In this document: in pieces, positions 20,248 to 32,345 of the stretch
Numbering within the stretch: the stretch's first letter is position 1
Layout of the letters: every line of letters begins with the position of its first letter
Assembly (NCBI GenBank): GCA_009733775.1
Contig: WOGZ01000310.1
Location: 1-38,814 of the forward strand
DNA: 38,814 bases
From: Alectoria sarmentosa
Taxonomy: Eukaryota; Ascomycota; Lecanoromycetes; Lecanorales; Parmeliaceae
Direction: 5' to 3'
Position numbers and translations under genes: made by a program
Notes under the pieces: model-generated
What the model was told of the DNA's origin: nothing
Database searches by the model: none
What the model saw: the letters and a program-made list of their open reading frames with translations, nothing else

Positions 20248-21176
20248 TGCTACTGGCGATACTCATTGCATTATTGCAGCGCGCTTTTTTTGCAAGCATA
20301 AGCATGCTCGGTGGCACTTTCTAAGGGGACGCTGGCAATACAACATTACTGGCGCTACGTAAGCGGTCGCTTGAGAGTCCATGCCCATAGATCCGAACGG
20401 TTTAGCTCTCTATAGTTACCCAAGCCGTTCAGCTACTCACATCTTCATACAAAAGCTGATTTCGTGATCGCGATTCTTCAGACCTCTCGAGCGAGCTAAT
20501 AGATATATCATCTTCTCCGATTTTTGCCTTCTACCCACGATCCAACATCGGCCTGCTCTGTATGCTGCATTTCCAGGATGGGATTCGTCGGGTTTGCCGC
20601 CTCGAGTTCAAGCGTCTCATGTCGGCTACTCAGATTGATATTGCTATCGATATTACAGCTTGTTGGGCCTCGACTGCTCGGAGACTTGTCTTCAATAGAG
20701 AGAAAAGCGGGCTCTAGTACGGCTATACTGGCTAATAAGTAGTGTGTGTGTGTGATGGTTTGTCCGTTGGCTGCTCGAGAATCAAAAGGCAGGAACTCAT
20801 TTTGATCCATTGGTGCTGTGGAAATTGCTGGAGGCGGACACCATCCAGCGAGCTACTGATCTTTCCAGAAAAGGATTTCTTATTGACCTATTATCTAGTA
20901 TGAGTAGTTCAGTGGTGTTCATTGGGAAAGCATAGGCACTTTTTAACACAGTTGAACCACAGACTACATGCTTCAGCGGGCTCTGGGTTGGAACTAGGCA
21001 CAGCGCGCGAGACTACAACCCGACACCACGGAAGCGACTCAAATCTCGACGGGATTGCAATGAAACTTTCTCACTCGCACTGCTGCAAACTTGTCATGCA
21101 AAACTTTAGAAAATCGTTCGCTCGCTCCAACATCGTTGAAGATGCAACCCTTGCTCATGACACCATTTTTTTCACG
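20248..21176. other. Intergenic between convergent genes
   Basis: No supported gene. A short (TG)n tract lies near 20741-20754. The minus ORF 20508-20810 (100 residues) starts MDQNEFLPF, lacks domains and overlaps a plus ORF, so it is not called. Confidence 0.4.
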
Positions 21177-24100
21177 TCACGCCACCCACTCCTTTCTCAA
21201 AGCCTCCAACCACTCCGTCCGCGGTAAGATCTTCCCCTCGGTCTCAATAGTCGCAACATCCTGCATTTCCTTGCTCAGCGGATACCCCTGATAGAAAGTA
21301 TGACCGGCATCACACTTGCGAAAAGGCAAGATCCCGGTTTTGACCAGCTTGATGCATTCATCACAGAAACAGGTGTATTCGGTACAGATCTCGCAGAAAT
21401 GGAGTTCCTGCCAGTCCTCGACCCGGCGATTGCAGTTGCCGTCACAGCCCCAGTTGAAAGTCGTGAACATGTCGTCAGATTGTTTGATTTGGGTGGTCAT
21501 TTCCTCTAAGTCTAGGTCAAATTTGTCGTCGATTGCGATCGCATTGCCATCTGCGTGGTCATTTGTGACTCGGGAACTTTCCTCAGGATCTTTGGTTTCT
21601 GATTTCTCTATTGACGACTCGCTTGAAGTCCCAGCGTCGGTTAAGGGAAGAGGCGCTTCAATGGTTCTCTTTTTAGAAGCCTTTCCCTCATCACTATCTT
21701 TCTGCGCTCTTCGCCGACTATCTTTAAGCCTCTCGAGGTAAGCGGTGGTGACAGCGAATGCGGCCCCAGCGTTTTCTCTATCGCCAGCTTTCAAGAGGGT
21801 GAGGGCCAGAGTGACGTAGCCAAAAATGTCGTTCCCTGGATCATCATCTGTTAGCTTATCAATGCCATCCAGCATCTGCTTTCGAAAGCAGAGCTTCGCT
21901 TCGTGCTCTCTTCCATGGAGGCGGTACCACAGTCCAAGCACTAGGGACGAATCGTCGGAGGCAAAAATGTCTCCCACGTCCTTTGCGTCGCTGGTTTTCA
22001 CCAAACCTTCTATTTTCGACACCCATCGATCGAAAGGGGTCCCAGCGCACTCGGCGGCTTTGGCTTTCTGATAATAAAGTTGACTTAAGCGATCTTTGAT
22101 CGTTATCGTAAGACTCCAGGAATTCGAGCTTGTTGTTCGACTTGGTGAACGTTCCAACGCCGTCTCATATGTTTCTATCGCTTCATCAATTTTGTAGGCG
22201 TATTTTTCCAGAAAATCTGCCCACCCCAGCATACTGAATTGCAGAGCAAGTTCGCTTGAAGCAAATCCGCGTGAGGATTTTCTTCGCTCGACAGCTGTAA
22301 GTGCATCTCTCATAGCCTTGTCAACCGAATCGATCCTACCCAACCTTCTTGCTGCATTGCCGATAATATCATGAGCCCTTCCCCAACTTTCTACGAAAAG
22401 GAAGGTGAGCATATTCTCACCCTCTGAAACCGAGTTTATGGTCTCGAGATTGGCTGCAAAGTCAATAATGGCCTGAAATCGGGAATTGTTTTCCAAGGCT
22501 GAAAGATACGCAATTGATGTGTCTATATCTTGTGGTGATAGAGAATATGCCGTACGAGAAGCTTCGATGGCGCCGTCCTTGTCTTCCAGCAGGCTTTTCC
22601 ATTTGGATATATGCTGCAGTATCCTGGCCTTCTCGGCTCTGGACTCCTTAGGCAAAGCAGCCAAAGCCACGTACTCCCATTCAATAGCTGAAAGGTAGTC
22701 TTTACGCTTTTCATAGCAGAAAGCCATTCCTTCCAGCGCAGCGTAGTCTTGGTCGTCCATTTTAATGGAGATACTGAATTCCTTTATCGCAGCATTGATA
22801 TATCCTGCATCCCTGTACATCTTGGCTAAGCGACGGTGCCAGTACGCGTTTTGCTCAAACCCACCGTACTCAGCAAGGAGCCGTAGACGCTTCAAGGGAA
22901 AGTCACTCAATTCTAGCTTCGTGAGGCTTACATCTTGAGTACTATCTCTGTGGCTACTCTGATCATTCTGGCAAAAGAAGTCAGCCTTCCTAGCGGTTCT
23001 CGATAAGAGTACGGGGTGAAAACTAGGTGTGACGAGGTACACTTATAGGCCGTCTAACAATCGATAAGCAAGCAAAACAGAGGTGCTTACCAAGCTGAGG
23101 TAAACATGCAAAACCCATACATAAAACTCAGGGTCCTCATCATGAACTTTGCCTGTGGCAAGCCATTGATATGCGCAATACCTCGCTAGCGGCTCGAAAA
23201 GATTACAATCAGATCTTGACGCGTACTGCAGATGCTCTCTTTCTTGGGGGGTGAAGTCAAAATCTATGTTTTCTTCATCCCCAAAACAGTCCCTTACACA
23301 CCGAGTCAAAACGCTGTCTTTCAGCCAGCTCTGAACAAATGAAGACCATTTGTTGGAACAATTCTCGATCCATCTCTCCATAATGGAATCACTTTGAAAG
23401 ACGGTGAATAAGGGGCGGATCAGAGTTTGTTTCTCCTGCTTACTCAAGCTCGACCTGTCCACCTTCTGCAAGTGTTTGAGGAAATTGTCCGCCGCATATT
23501 CCAACATGTTATTATCGGGGAATAGGAAATCATGTTCAGTATCGCAAAGTATTGAAAGACAGGTTGCTGTGATGTGGTGCTCTGCTTTGTTGACGTCGAC
23601 CCCGATTCCCAGGTCTACAGGATACTTTCTCGTTGTTGGACTCCCTTCTTGCACCAGGTAATCTCTAATACTTGCATGACTAAATCCCAGTAGAGTGGTA
23701 CTAAAGTCTGAGTTGTAGATCCGCGAACCTGAGTCGTCCTCTTCAGGATCTTCTACGGTTTGATGCATATCGTGTGATTCCCCAGCTTGGTCGCTGCTGT
23801 ACTCTTCATGTGATATGATCTCGTGGCGTCCGTCTCGGGTTGCGAGCTGGAGGGACTCAGTTGTCATTTTATCTTCTCTATCCAGAGTAAAGAATGAAGA
23901 GAATTGATCCCTGAGCCTATCTTCGAGATCAGGCATGCCCTCTCCCAATTCCCCTCGCAGTTTCAAAATGACGTCCATTTGGCCCAAGAGAAGGGGTGTT
24001 CGGGCAAAAGTGATCCAGGTGAGCATTTCATTGAAATCCTCTTTCTGCACACCGGGATCTCCAGCAAGCCTTTCGAACACATGTCGAATCATCTTTGCAA

Positions 24101-26205
24101 GATCGTGAGGGGCTTGTTCCAATGTATGTCTAATGTCACTTGGCCGTGAAACATCGCTTATTTGGTCAAGCATCAGACTATTGAGCCTTGTGTTAGCGAC
24201 TACGATTATGATGATAAACAGGGATTGGTCCACTGATCTTCTGCAAGGATGGCGGACGCAACTGTGGGTACACGGTATTTTAACCCACAGATGAGAGCAT
24301 CTAAAAAGGGGGATCACAGCAGTCCAAGAGAATAATCCTTACTTCACCCAGAGAAACATTCCGTTAGCACCTTCTTTCAACTTATTGAGCATATCAGCTC
24401 GAAGCTCCTCTCGATCCCTAAGAGGAATCCGCTTGTTCTTCAACGCTCTGACCTTGCGGATACCGCCGTTGATGTACCCTTCAATGTCAGCTCTGTTCTT
24501 TGCTGCTGAAACTTCGATAAAAACCGTACGCGACTCCCAGATATAGGCAATGGTGTCCCTTAATTCAGGACGACCGACTATGACGAAACTAAGCCTCGGT
24601 CTCTTGCTGCTTCCAAGGCTGCGGTAGTCCTCAAGAGACCTCAGGAGCTCGAGAAACATTTCTCGCTCTCCTCTTGGTGCTTCGTCCAGCCCATCAATGA
24701 CGACAAAGGCTGCGCTATCTGCGTTCTGCTGAGATCCAAAAAAGTCGAGGAATAGGAACTGCCAAGTGCTTTTAGCAGTGCCAATTCTGTCGGATGATTC
24801 ACACATATTGACCACATGCTTCTTGTAGACAGGATTGTGATTTGCTATTTGTAATGCAACGCTCTTCAGGATGGCATTCAAAGATCGAAGTCGTTCATCG
24901 TTCTCTTTTATGTAGAAATACCCAACAGAGATGCGGACTGCATGATCAGGATCCTGGACATAGAGATCTAGTAGATGGGAGACGATTTTAGAAGACAGAA
25001 AGGATTTTCCAGCGCCTGGACCTCCAAATATCCAAAGGATGGGGTTTTCCTCGTTGATCCAATCCGTATAAAGGGGTTCTTCTTTGATCCAATTGCCAGT
25101 TCCTTCTAGCATTTGTTCTGTGAGAACTTTGTGTTTGTCTTGGATCTTTCCCAGGACTTCCTTGTCAAGTTTGTCGAGTCGTTCTTGTTCGATTTTCTCG
25201 TTTGCGTCCTTCTTGAAGTCTATACATAGGTGAATAAGTAAGAGTAATCCGCCATTCAGTTCTGTTCATACTGTTTATGGGGCGAAGAGCGGTTTATGTT
25301 CTGATTGGTGATTGGAGAGGGCTGCCTTGAGAAAACGTACTCACCATTCAAGGACCCACTAAAGTTTTGAAGTGCTTTCTCGTTTCGCTCCATTGTTTTC
25401 TCGCTGCGGTCAACGGTCTCATTTGTTTTGAGAACGGTAGAATATACAAGAGAGCCCACTAACTTGTTCTCGGTATCTATAAGTGAGTTGAGACGAGCCA
25501 TGGCATTAGCAACTTTCTCATTGCCACCGAGAAACGTCCCAGACATGTATTGCTTGACCCGACCTTTCTTGATTAGCTTTTCGGACCTAGCAAATATCTC
25601 AAGCAGAGTCGTCAGGATATCGACCACCTTCTTTTTAAGCTTCGGGTCAACAGCAGCTCTGGTGTACTCCTGTAAACGCCCCGTGAAATCCTCAAGCTTC
25701 GAGAGAAGGGTTGTGATACTGTCGTATGCCTCACTAACACCTTTTGCAGAGCCGACAAGGAACAAGACGGCTCCCAAAACGGGCGAAGCCATGGAAAATG
25801 GAGTCAGCGTCAATGCGTTCTGCGTTAGACCACCAAGGACCTCGACGCCGTTCATTGAACGTCGTAGAACAGCCCATAGTTTTGCTTTCTTTTCACGAAA
25901 GCTCTGGAATCCCTGCTCCCGCACTTCGATTTCTTTCAGTAGATCATCAGTAGTCCATAGATTTGTAAGAACTGCATCGCATTTGAGATCTCTGCAGAGC
26001 TCCGTTAAGTCAGCAAACCCTCGAGGATTGCACGAGCAAATTCTTTCTCGACATAACCTAGTACTCCCCCTCGATACTACTACCCTAAATCGTACCCGAG
26101 AGAGAAGATCAATGTTCACGGAGGAACTTGCCTCTTCGTTTTCTCCTGGTACAAGCTAAATGCGTCCGCCCAAATCCGGGCAAATTCGGTGTTGTCTTGG
26201 GCCAT
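21177..26205 (-). CDS. NLR-like STAND receptor: Goodbye - NACHT - TPR - Cys-rich tail
   Basis: Five exons fit (26132-26205, 25345-25991, 24343-25219, 23091-24177, 21177-22967) and give 1491 residues with phases matching at every join. Residues 1-~130 resemble the fungal STAND N-terminal Goodbye domain (start EFARIWADAFSLYQEKTKRD; TDDLLKEIE; FREKKAKLW). The NACHT NTPase has Walker A GGPGAGKS at 306-313 and Walker B FVVIDGLDE ending at about 420. A winged-helix-like segment with LGFSHASIRDYL follows. From about 900 the protein has helical TPR-type repeats (YWHRRLAKMYRDAGYINAAI; AALEGMAFCYEKRKDYLSAI). An acidic linker precedes a Cys/His-rich C-terminus at 1401-1455 (GCDGNC, FCEICTEYTCFCDEC, KCDAGH), probably metal-binding. 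Such proteins are fungal innate-recognition or incompatibility receptors: repeats sense, NACHT oligomerises, the N-terminal domain signals. The first intron uses a GC donor. Introns 25220-25344, 24178-24342 and 22968-23090 are GT-AG. No lesion was seen. Confidence 0.85.
25992..26131 (-). other. GC-AG intron of the NLR-like gene
   Basis: The donor AG|GCAAGT (intron 5' base at 26131) is the classical GC-type donor; the acceptor CTCTGCAG| ends at 25992, with a TGCTGAC branch site just before it. Splicing joins EKTKR to DLKC in frame, as expected for a Goodbye domain. No GT donor nearby does this. Confidence 0.6.
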
Positions 26206-26539
26206 GTATATGTTCAATTCAAACTTCTACTGGGACATCCATAGGATCCTTATGAAGTAAAATTTCCTTGTCGTCGCGGTGATGTGAACGAGGAAAGACT
26301 TGATGACCTTCGTGAAGTAAGTAATCATCCTAGCGCTGACTGATGACGTAGCATAAGCAGCGCATGCATAGACTCTAGCTTAGTAGCCAATGACTGCTAG
26401 CCGACTCTTCTAGATCGTGCGGGGTTGTAGCGGGCTCTCGTCGAGTTAGAGAGACTGAGCGCCCCTCTCAACCCTGACGTGATTTTCTCTCAGGGCTGGC
26501 ACTCCACTGCTCGACAGGTCGATACACCCGTGACCTCAT
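26206..26539. other. Upstream region of the NLR-like gene, between it and the retrotransposon
   Basis: Base composition is normal, in contrast to the AT-rich element that begins near 26540. No ORF is supported. It should hold the receptor's promoter, so the retroelement inserted within about 330 bp of its start codon. Confidence 0.4.
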
Positions 26540-26860
26540 TATTGCGAGAACAGATTGCGGAGCGGAATAATTAATAGCCGAGTAGTATCAATAGCAATAA
26601 GTTATGATTATGATTATGATAATGATCGTGTTTAAACAGCATAAACAGAAAATATGAAGATAACTATAATTTAAACTATATAAAATAAAGAAACCTCGAA
26701 ATTAAATTCAAACATCGATTAAATATATAAAACTTATATTAAAAGTCGATCAATTAAAAAATATTATCTTTATAATCATTTATTAAATATATATAATTTA
26801 TATATAATTGCAAAGCTACTTTATATAAGCGATATAAACGAATTTATAATATATTAAATA
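26540..26860. repeat. Left LTR (outer part less mutated, inner part AT-rich)
   Basis: It aligns collinearly with 30318-~30640, from TATTGCGA...ATTGCG through AGTCGATCAA and ATATAAGCGA. The first ~100 bases keep G/C that the right copy has lost; after about 26640 the relation reverses. Confidence 0.75.
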
Positions 26861-29800
26861 AATTTAAATAACATTTTTACTTTATAAGTTCGTTTATTTC
26901 GATTAATTAAAATTATAAATATTTATTAATCGCTTACATCGCTTGAAAACTTATTTAATTAAAAACTTAATGAATATATTTACGATTTAATCGTTTATAA
27001 ATACGAAATTTATAACAATTTCATTATTAATTAAAATCTTTCGTACGTGATAATATTAAATATTAATTATAAATAATACGTTAATAATATTTAAAAAAAA
27101 ATTAATAAAAACAAAATTACTTTTATTGTCGTTAAATTTAATCGTTTTTAAAAGTTCGAAAATGTGATTTATATAACTATCGTATAATTTATATAATTAT
27201 TTTATTAACTTTAATAAAAGTTATATATTTAATTTTAATATTAAACGTAATAACATTTTTTTTTTTTTTAATAATATTTATTAAGGTTTCGATTATTATA
27301 AAAATGAAAATGTCGTCGATATATAAAAAAATAATAATTTTTTCGATTTTCATATTTTAAATACGAATTAATTATTTAAAATTATATAATTTTTTTAATA
27401 AACGAAACATTTTCGATTAATAGCATTTGAATATTCAAGCGAGATTATTATATAACTTTCGTTACATAAATTATTATTAATATACGCGTTATTAATGTTT
27501 AATTAATACATTATTAATTTTAAATAAATTGTTCAAACGAATAATAATTTAAATGCTTCGAATTTGAGAACAAATATAAATTCTTTATTATAACTTTTTT
27601 ATTTATTTATAAACATTTTCGAATACTTTATTTTATTTTATATTAATTAATAATTTCATCGAAATTGTATTTGAATTTGAACATTTATTTACAATTAATA
27701 AATTTACGATTAATAAACAAATTTTTAAACTTTTAAATGTTATTAATTATTAAATCGATAACGTATTTAATAATAATAAATTTTTATATAAATTTATTAA
27801 TCTCGTTAATAGTTTTTTCGTAAATTATAAATTTAGTATATTATATAATATAAATTTCATTTTTACGATTTAAGTTAAAGATTTTATAAATTTTATATGA
27901 ATATTTATTTTACGAATATATAACAATTTAATAAATATAATTATAAATCTTATAAAACGTCGTATATTATTTTTTTAATTTAAGAAGAAATATTAAATTT
28001 ATAATAATATCATTTAAAATCGAATTGAATTCGATTCAAAAAATCGAAATTTTGATTCTTCGACGTTTATTTAATATAATATTTAAGATTTTCGAGATTT
28101 TATTAATTGCGAGAAAAGAAATTTTGTTATTAATATTATTTAACAAACGAAATTACGAATACTTTTTAATAATTAATGACTTTTTGATAAAGGTTATTCT
28201 TTGATATAAAAACTTTTAAATCATTATTTTATTCGTTTATCGACGACGATATAATGTTATTGATTAAAACTTTATCGTTTTTTTTATTATCGTTATCGTT
28301 AAATATATATTTATTTATTATTTTAATGACGTTAATAATAATATCGTCGTCGTTAAATATAAATATATATTATCGATTCTTATTTTCAATTAATAAATTT
28401 TTAATTTCGTAAGTTAAGAATTTATAAATTTTATTTTTAAATGCGATAAATTATAATTTTATTTATTTAATTATATTATTAATAAACGATATAAAAAACA
28501 CGCATTTTTATATAATGTTATCGATAGAAAACTTATTTTAAAAGTCGATATACATTTTTCAATATACACTTTTCGATATATATTTTTCGATATACATTTT
28601 AATTCGAGATATCATAATTTTAATATAAAATTTCTTATTCGCAATTTTAATTATTTTTATAACATTATGTATATCGCAATCGAAATTTTTTAAAATCTTA
28701 AATCGATTTATTTTATAAATATAAAAATGTAAATTTTTTAATTAATACATTTTTTAATAATTAAATCGTTAATACATTAACCTAAATATTATAAAAAGAA
28801 AATGTTTATTATTAAATAAAATCTTCGTAATATTTACGATCGTTCGATCGTTTATTATAAATGTTTTATTTAAATCACAATTCGTTAAATCGTAAAAGTT
28901 GTTTTTTATATAATTAAGAGCGACGACGTCGTTTATATTTTTATTAACAATTCGTATTAGTTCATTATTGAATCATATTAAAAATTCTCATTTATTAAAA
29001 ACGATAATAAATCATAAATTAATTTTTATATTCGATATATAAAGTATATTTTTTATAATTTGTATTTAAAAATTAATTCGTATATAATTATCGCTTATAT
29101 TTTTATATAATACTTTATCTTAATTATCGAATTTCATTATTTAATCGTAATTAATCATATTAACGAATATGTTTTTTTAAAATGTTATATAACATAAAAA
29201 TTTTTCAATTTGTTTACGATAAATAATTATTTAAACTCGTTTTCTATAAAATATATTTCTTATATCGTTATTTTCATTTTTCGTTTCGATAATAACTTAA
29301 TTTCTTTCGTTTAAGAAAACGAATCGTAATTTTATTAAACGTTTTACGATTATTTTTAATCGTGATATATCATTTTTATTTATCAATTTTTTTCTAAAAG
29401 TAAAATAATTTAATTTATAATAATTTTCTTAATTATATTAAAAATATTAAACATTTACGAGAATATTATCTTTCGAGCGATTTTTTTAATTTTGTTTATT
29501 ATTACGATTTTTTTCGTATTAACGAATTTAAATTATTTTCACATTTAATATTTAATTTTATTATATAAAACTATATTGAAATTAATGTTATAATTAAAAT
29601 GTTAATTTAATTTAAATTATGCTTCTTTATATTATATTCGTTTTTTTTCTTTTTATATATTTACGATTATTATCGTATAATATATATTTAATAATTTCGC
29701 ATTCGATATAAAATTATAAACTTCGTTATTTAATTATTTTAAAACTATTATTACTTGATTAATTAATTCGTTGTTATTTTTAATTTAATCGAAAATTCGT

Positions 29801-30317
29801 TATAATATAAATAATAAACGTCTTTTAATCTTTATTTTATAATTTTTTTTTAAATTCGTCTTATATATTTTTAAGTAAATTTATATAATTTGAATAAATT
29901 TTATTGCGTTTTTTTTTTACATTAATCATTAATAATATAATTATTTAACGATTTATAAATATTTAATTATGTTTTTCATTATTATCGTTCGAGCATTTTT
30001 TAATTTCTTTTATAATGTTTTATATATCTCGTTTAATAAAAAACTTTTTATAAACTTAAATTTAACTACTATAATTGTAACTTTTTAAAATAAATAATTT
30101 AATATATAAATGCTTTAATAACAATTTGTTTAAATTAATTAAATCGATTTTTTTTTGAATAAATGTTATAAGCTTTTTATTTAACAAATTTAAATTTTAT
30201 TTACTGATGTAAAAACTTGATAACGTCGTTTTCATCGACGAATGTTTCGTTTTATTAAAAAGATAACGATATCTCGTTTAATAATTATAAATTAATTAAT
30301 TAATTGAATTTATAATT

Positions 30318-30640
30318 TATTGCGAAAATATATTGCGAAGCGAAATAATTAATAATCGAATAAAATTAATAATAATAAATTATAATTATAATTATGATAA
30401 TAATCGTGTTTAGTTAATATAAGAAAAAAAATATAAAAACGATTATAATTTAATTTATATAAGATAAAGGAACTTCGAAATCATATTCAACGTATTATCG
30501 AATTCCTATGAATTCCATATCGAAAGTCGGTCAACTAAGGGGTAAAACTCCCATGATCATTTGTCGGACCCACATGATCCACATGTGGTTGCACAAATAC
30601 TTCATATAAGCGACATGAGCGGGTCTGTTACCTACCGAGT
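30318..30640. repeat. Right LTR (inner part mutated, outer part nearly unmutated)
   Basis: Direct repeat of 26540-~26860. Its first half is AT-converted. From about 30,490 onwards (CGAAAGTCGGTCAACTAAGG and following) it is of normal composition and shows the likely original LTR sequence against the A/T-converted left copy. Confidence 0.75.
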
Positions 30641-30974
30641 GGGTGCAAACAACACGTCGGCCAGTGAGTCCAAACGGCTTCGCTTCCTCAACACTTCGAC
30701 ACTTCTGAACTTCTGAGGTTATACCTTGCAACTTACGTTTGGTACATCTAGTCTCCTCCTGCGTCATCATTCTCCCACAGCTCAGTATCATGACGAATCA
30801 ACACCTCTGAATCACACAGTCATCCAAAACATCCTCAATTATACCCTCAAATCTATTCATCAACTGTCGAGGTCATCTCTTCGTTGCTGTGAAGCCTCCC
30901 CCTCTTCTAGATTTTAAGAAAATTTGGGTTCAACGTCGCCAGCAGAATCAGATCGAAGTCTGCTGTTCGCCCGC

Positions 30975-32280
30975 ATGGCGGACTTCAGAGCAATGGCATC
31001 GTTTAGATTGACACCCGAGGGAGTTATGAGCCATCGAGAATGGATGGATGACGACCAATTTGCAGAAGATTTGAGAATTCACCAAGAAGCCGCTACACAT
31101 GTTCTGGACGACGCTTTCAACGTGCGAGCTCACACCGTTACCCTGGCAAAGAGGAAGCCAAAGCACTCGAGACCGAGCTTTTTGGCTTTTGGCTGCAGCT
31201 CAGGCACATTATCAACCAGCACGGAACAACTGTTCAAAAGCGGTGGTCGAAGAAAAGCGCAGAGCAACGGAAGAGGCTCCTGTTGGGTGTTTGGCCTCAG
31301 ATGTCGGAGTCGCATTGCCCAGATATTTCTTTCCTTCCTCGATGCGATTGATCCGAGAAAGGTAAAGCTCTTGCGGACAAAGATGCCCTCTACTTTCCCA
31401 TATCACTTTGAAAGACCTAGCCACCTCAAGGAATTTTCTCCTCTTCCTTGACTCTCGCACTCGTCTAACCCCGGACACTTTTTCCAACGCCGACATGAAC
31501 TCTCTGCGGGTGGGAATCAAACGTTAAGTTATCAGGCTTGGATATCACGGAGGATAAACCATACACTTGACCGGCCAAAAGACCCCGAAGACCTACGGCC
31601 GAATTAGCTCTTGGAAAGAAGACCCCGAGTCATCTTACAAGTTGGTATCAGGCATGGGCGCACAGCCCGGTGATGGCTTGGTGATACTCGAAGTCCAGAG
31701 ACGGATCATTAGATTCCTTCTTGCATGTTCCCGTTCCATACTTCATGATCTACCATCTAAGGTACGTACATTTCGGAGTGAACCCTTACTTCTTACTAGT
31801 AAATTGGGCCCACAGTCCATGTTTGGGAGGAGAAAGCTCCTTTACTCTCTGAGATGTTTTCTAAATTCAGTGAAACGCTATGCTCCGGCAGCGAAAGGAT
31901 ATTTTTGCTATCTAGACTCGTCTCGTCTCTCGGGTTTCAACCTACAGAGAGCGTCGCTAACTCCAAAAATGTGCGCAGAGTCTTGCACCGCCAGCCAGTC
32001 CAGCAGGCTTCCCTTGTATCACCCTGCTCAAGGATCAAGCTGATGCCGCCCAACACTCACTGCTTGATATGATCGTTGAGTCGCCTTACCGAGTTCCGGC
32101 CCAGTCAGACTTTGCGCGCCTACATACAACATACCTATGTCAATGCCAAACGCAGCGAGTTAGCGGCCCATTTATGGCTGTCACGGGAGGATCCAGCCTA
32201 ATTTGTTGAGATACTTCGCGAAACTAGTGATCATCAAGACGAGACTGTGCTCGATGACAGATCAGACCAAAATCCGGTAA
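30975..32280 (+). pseudogene. Broken member of a large fungal hypothetical-protein family
   Basis: The reading starts at ATG 30975 (MADFRAM; LTPEGVMSHREWMDDDQFAE). It shifts frame near 31105-31125 into KEEAKALETELFGFWLQLRH, then QHGTTVQKRWSKKSAEQRK and LLLGVWPQM. It hits a TGA near 31350 and continues in frame through LYFPISLKDLATSRNFLLFL. More stops follow, then TGQKTPKTYGRISSWKEDPE and GDGLVILEVQRRIIRFLLAC. After an intron-like gap come VESPYRVPAQSDFARL, a shift, and LAAHLWLSREDPA with a TAA just after it. The order of blocks matches an expanded, uncharacterised fungal family whose members read '...WLKKTxAQR...', 'TGQTTPExYGRLxxW', 'LREDPxYF'. I do not know its function. At least two frameshifts and several stops rule out a product. 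Confidence 0.6.
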
Positions 32281-32345
32281 CGCTCTGACTATATTGCCAT
32301 CAGCTCTTCCAAACGGACCCCACACCCCAACCCATCTCGACCCAT

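Larger units (their letters stand above)
26540..30690. mobile_element. RIP-degraded LTR retrotransposon
   Basis: Two direct repeats about 3.78 kb apart (26540-~26860 and 30318-~30640) bracket an extremely AT-rich interior without any open reading frame. Differences between the copies are overwhelmingly A/T against G/C transitions, the signature of RIP-type cytosine mutation in fungi. The size and direct-repeat layout indicate an LTR retrotransposon, but gag/pol is erased, so Copia versus Gypsy, the orientation and the exact ends (right end somewhere in 30640-30720) cannot be read. No target-site duplication was identified. Confidence 0.8.

Noticed and set aside
25428..26159. 243-residue plus-strand ORF opposite the receptor's Goodbye exon
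   Set aside because: It is the antisense shadow of exon 2 of the NLR-like gene, Ser/Arg-rich with no domain.
26861..30317. A centromere-like or mitochondrial-insert origin for the AT-rich block
   Set aside because: Direct repeats at its two ends and transition-type differences between them fit a RIP-mutated LTR element better; no mitochondrial gene sequence was recognised.
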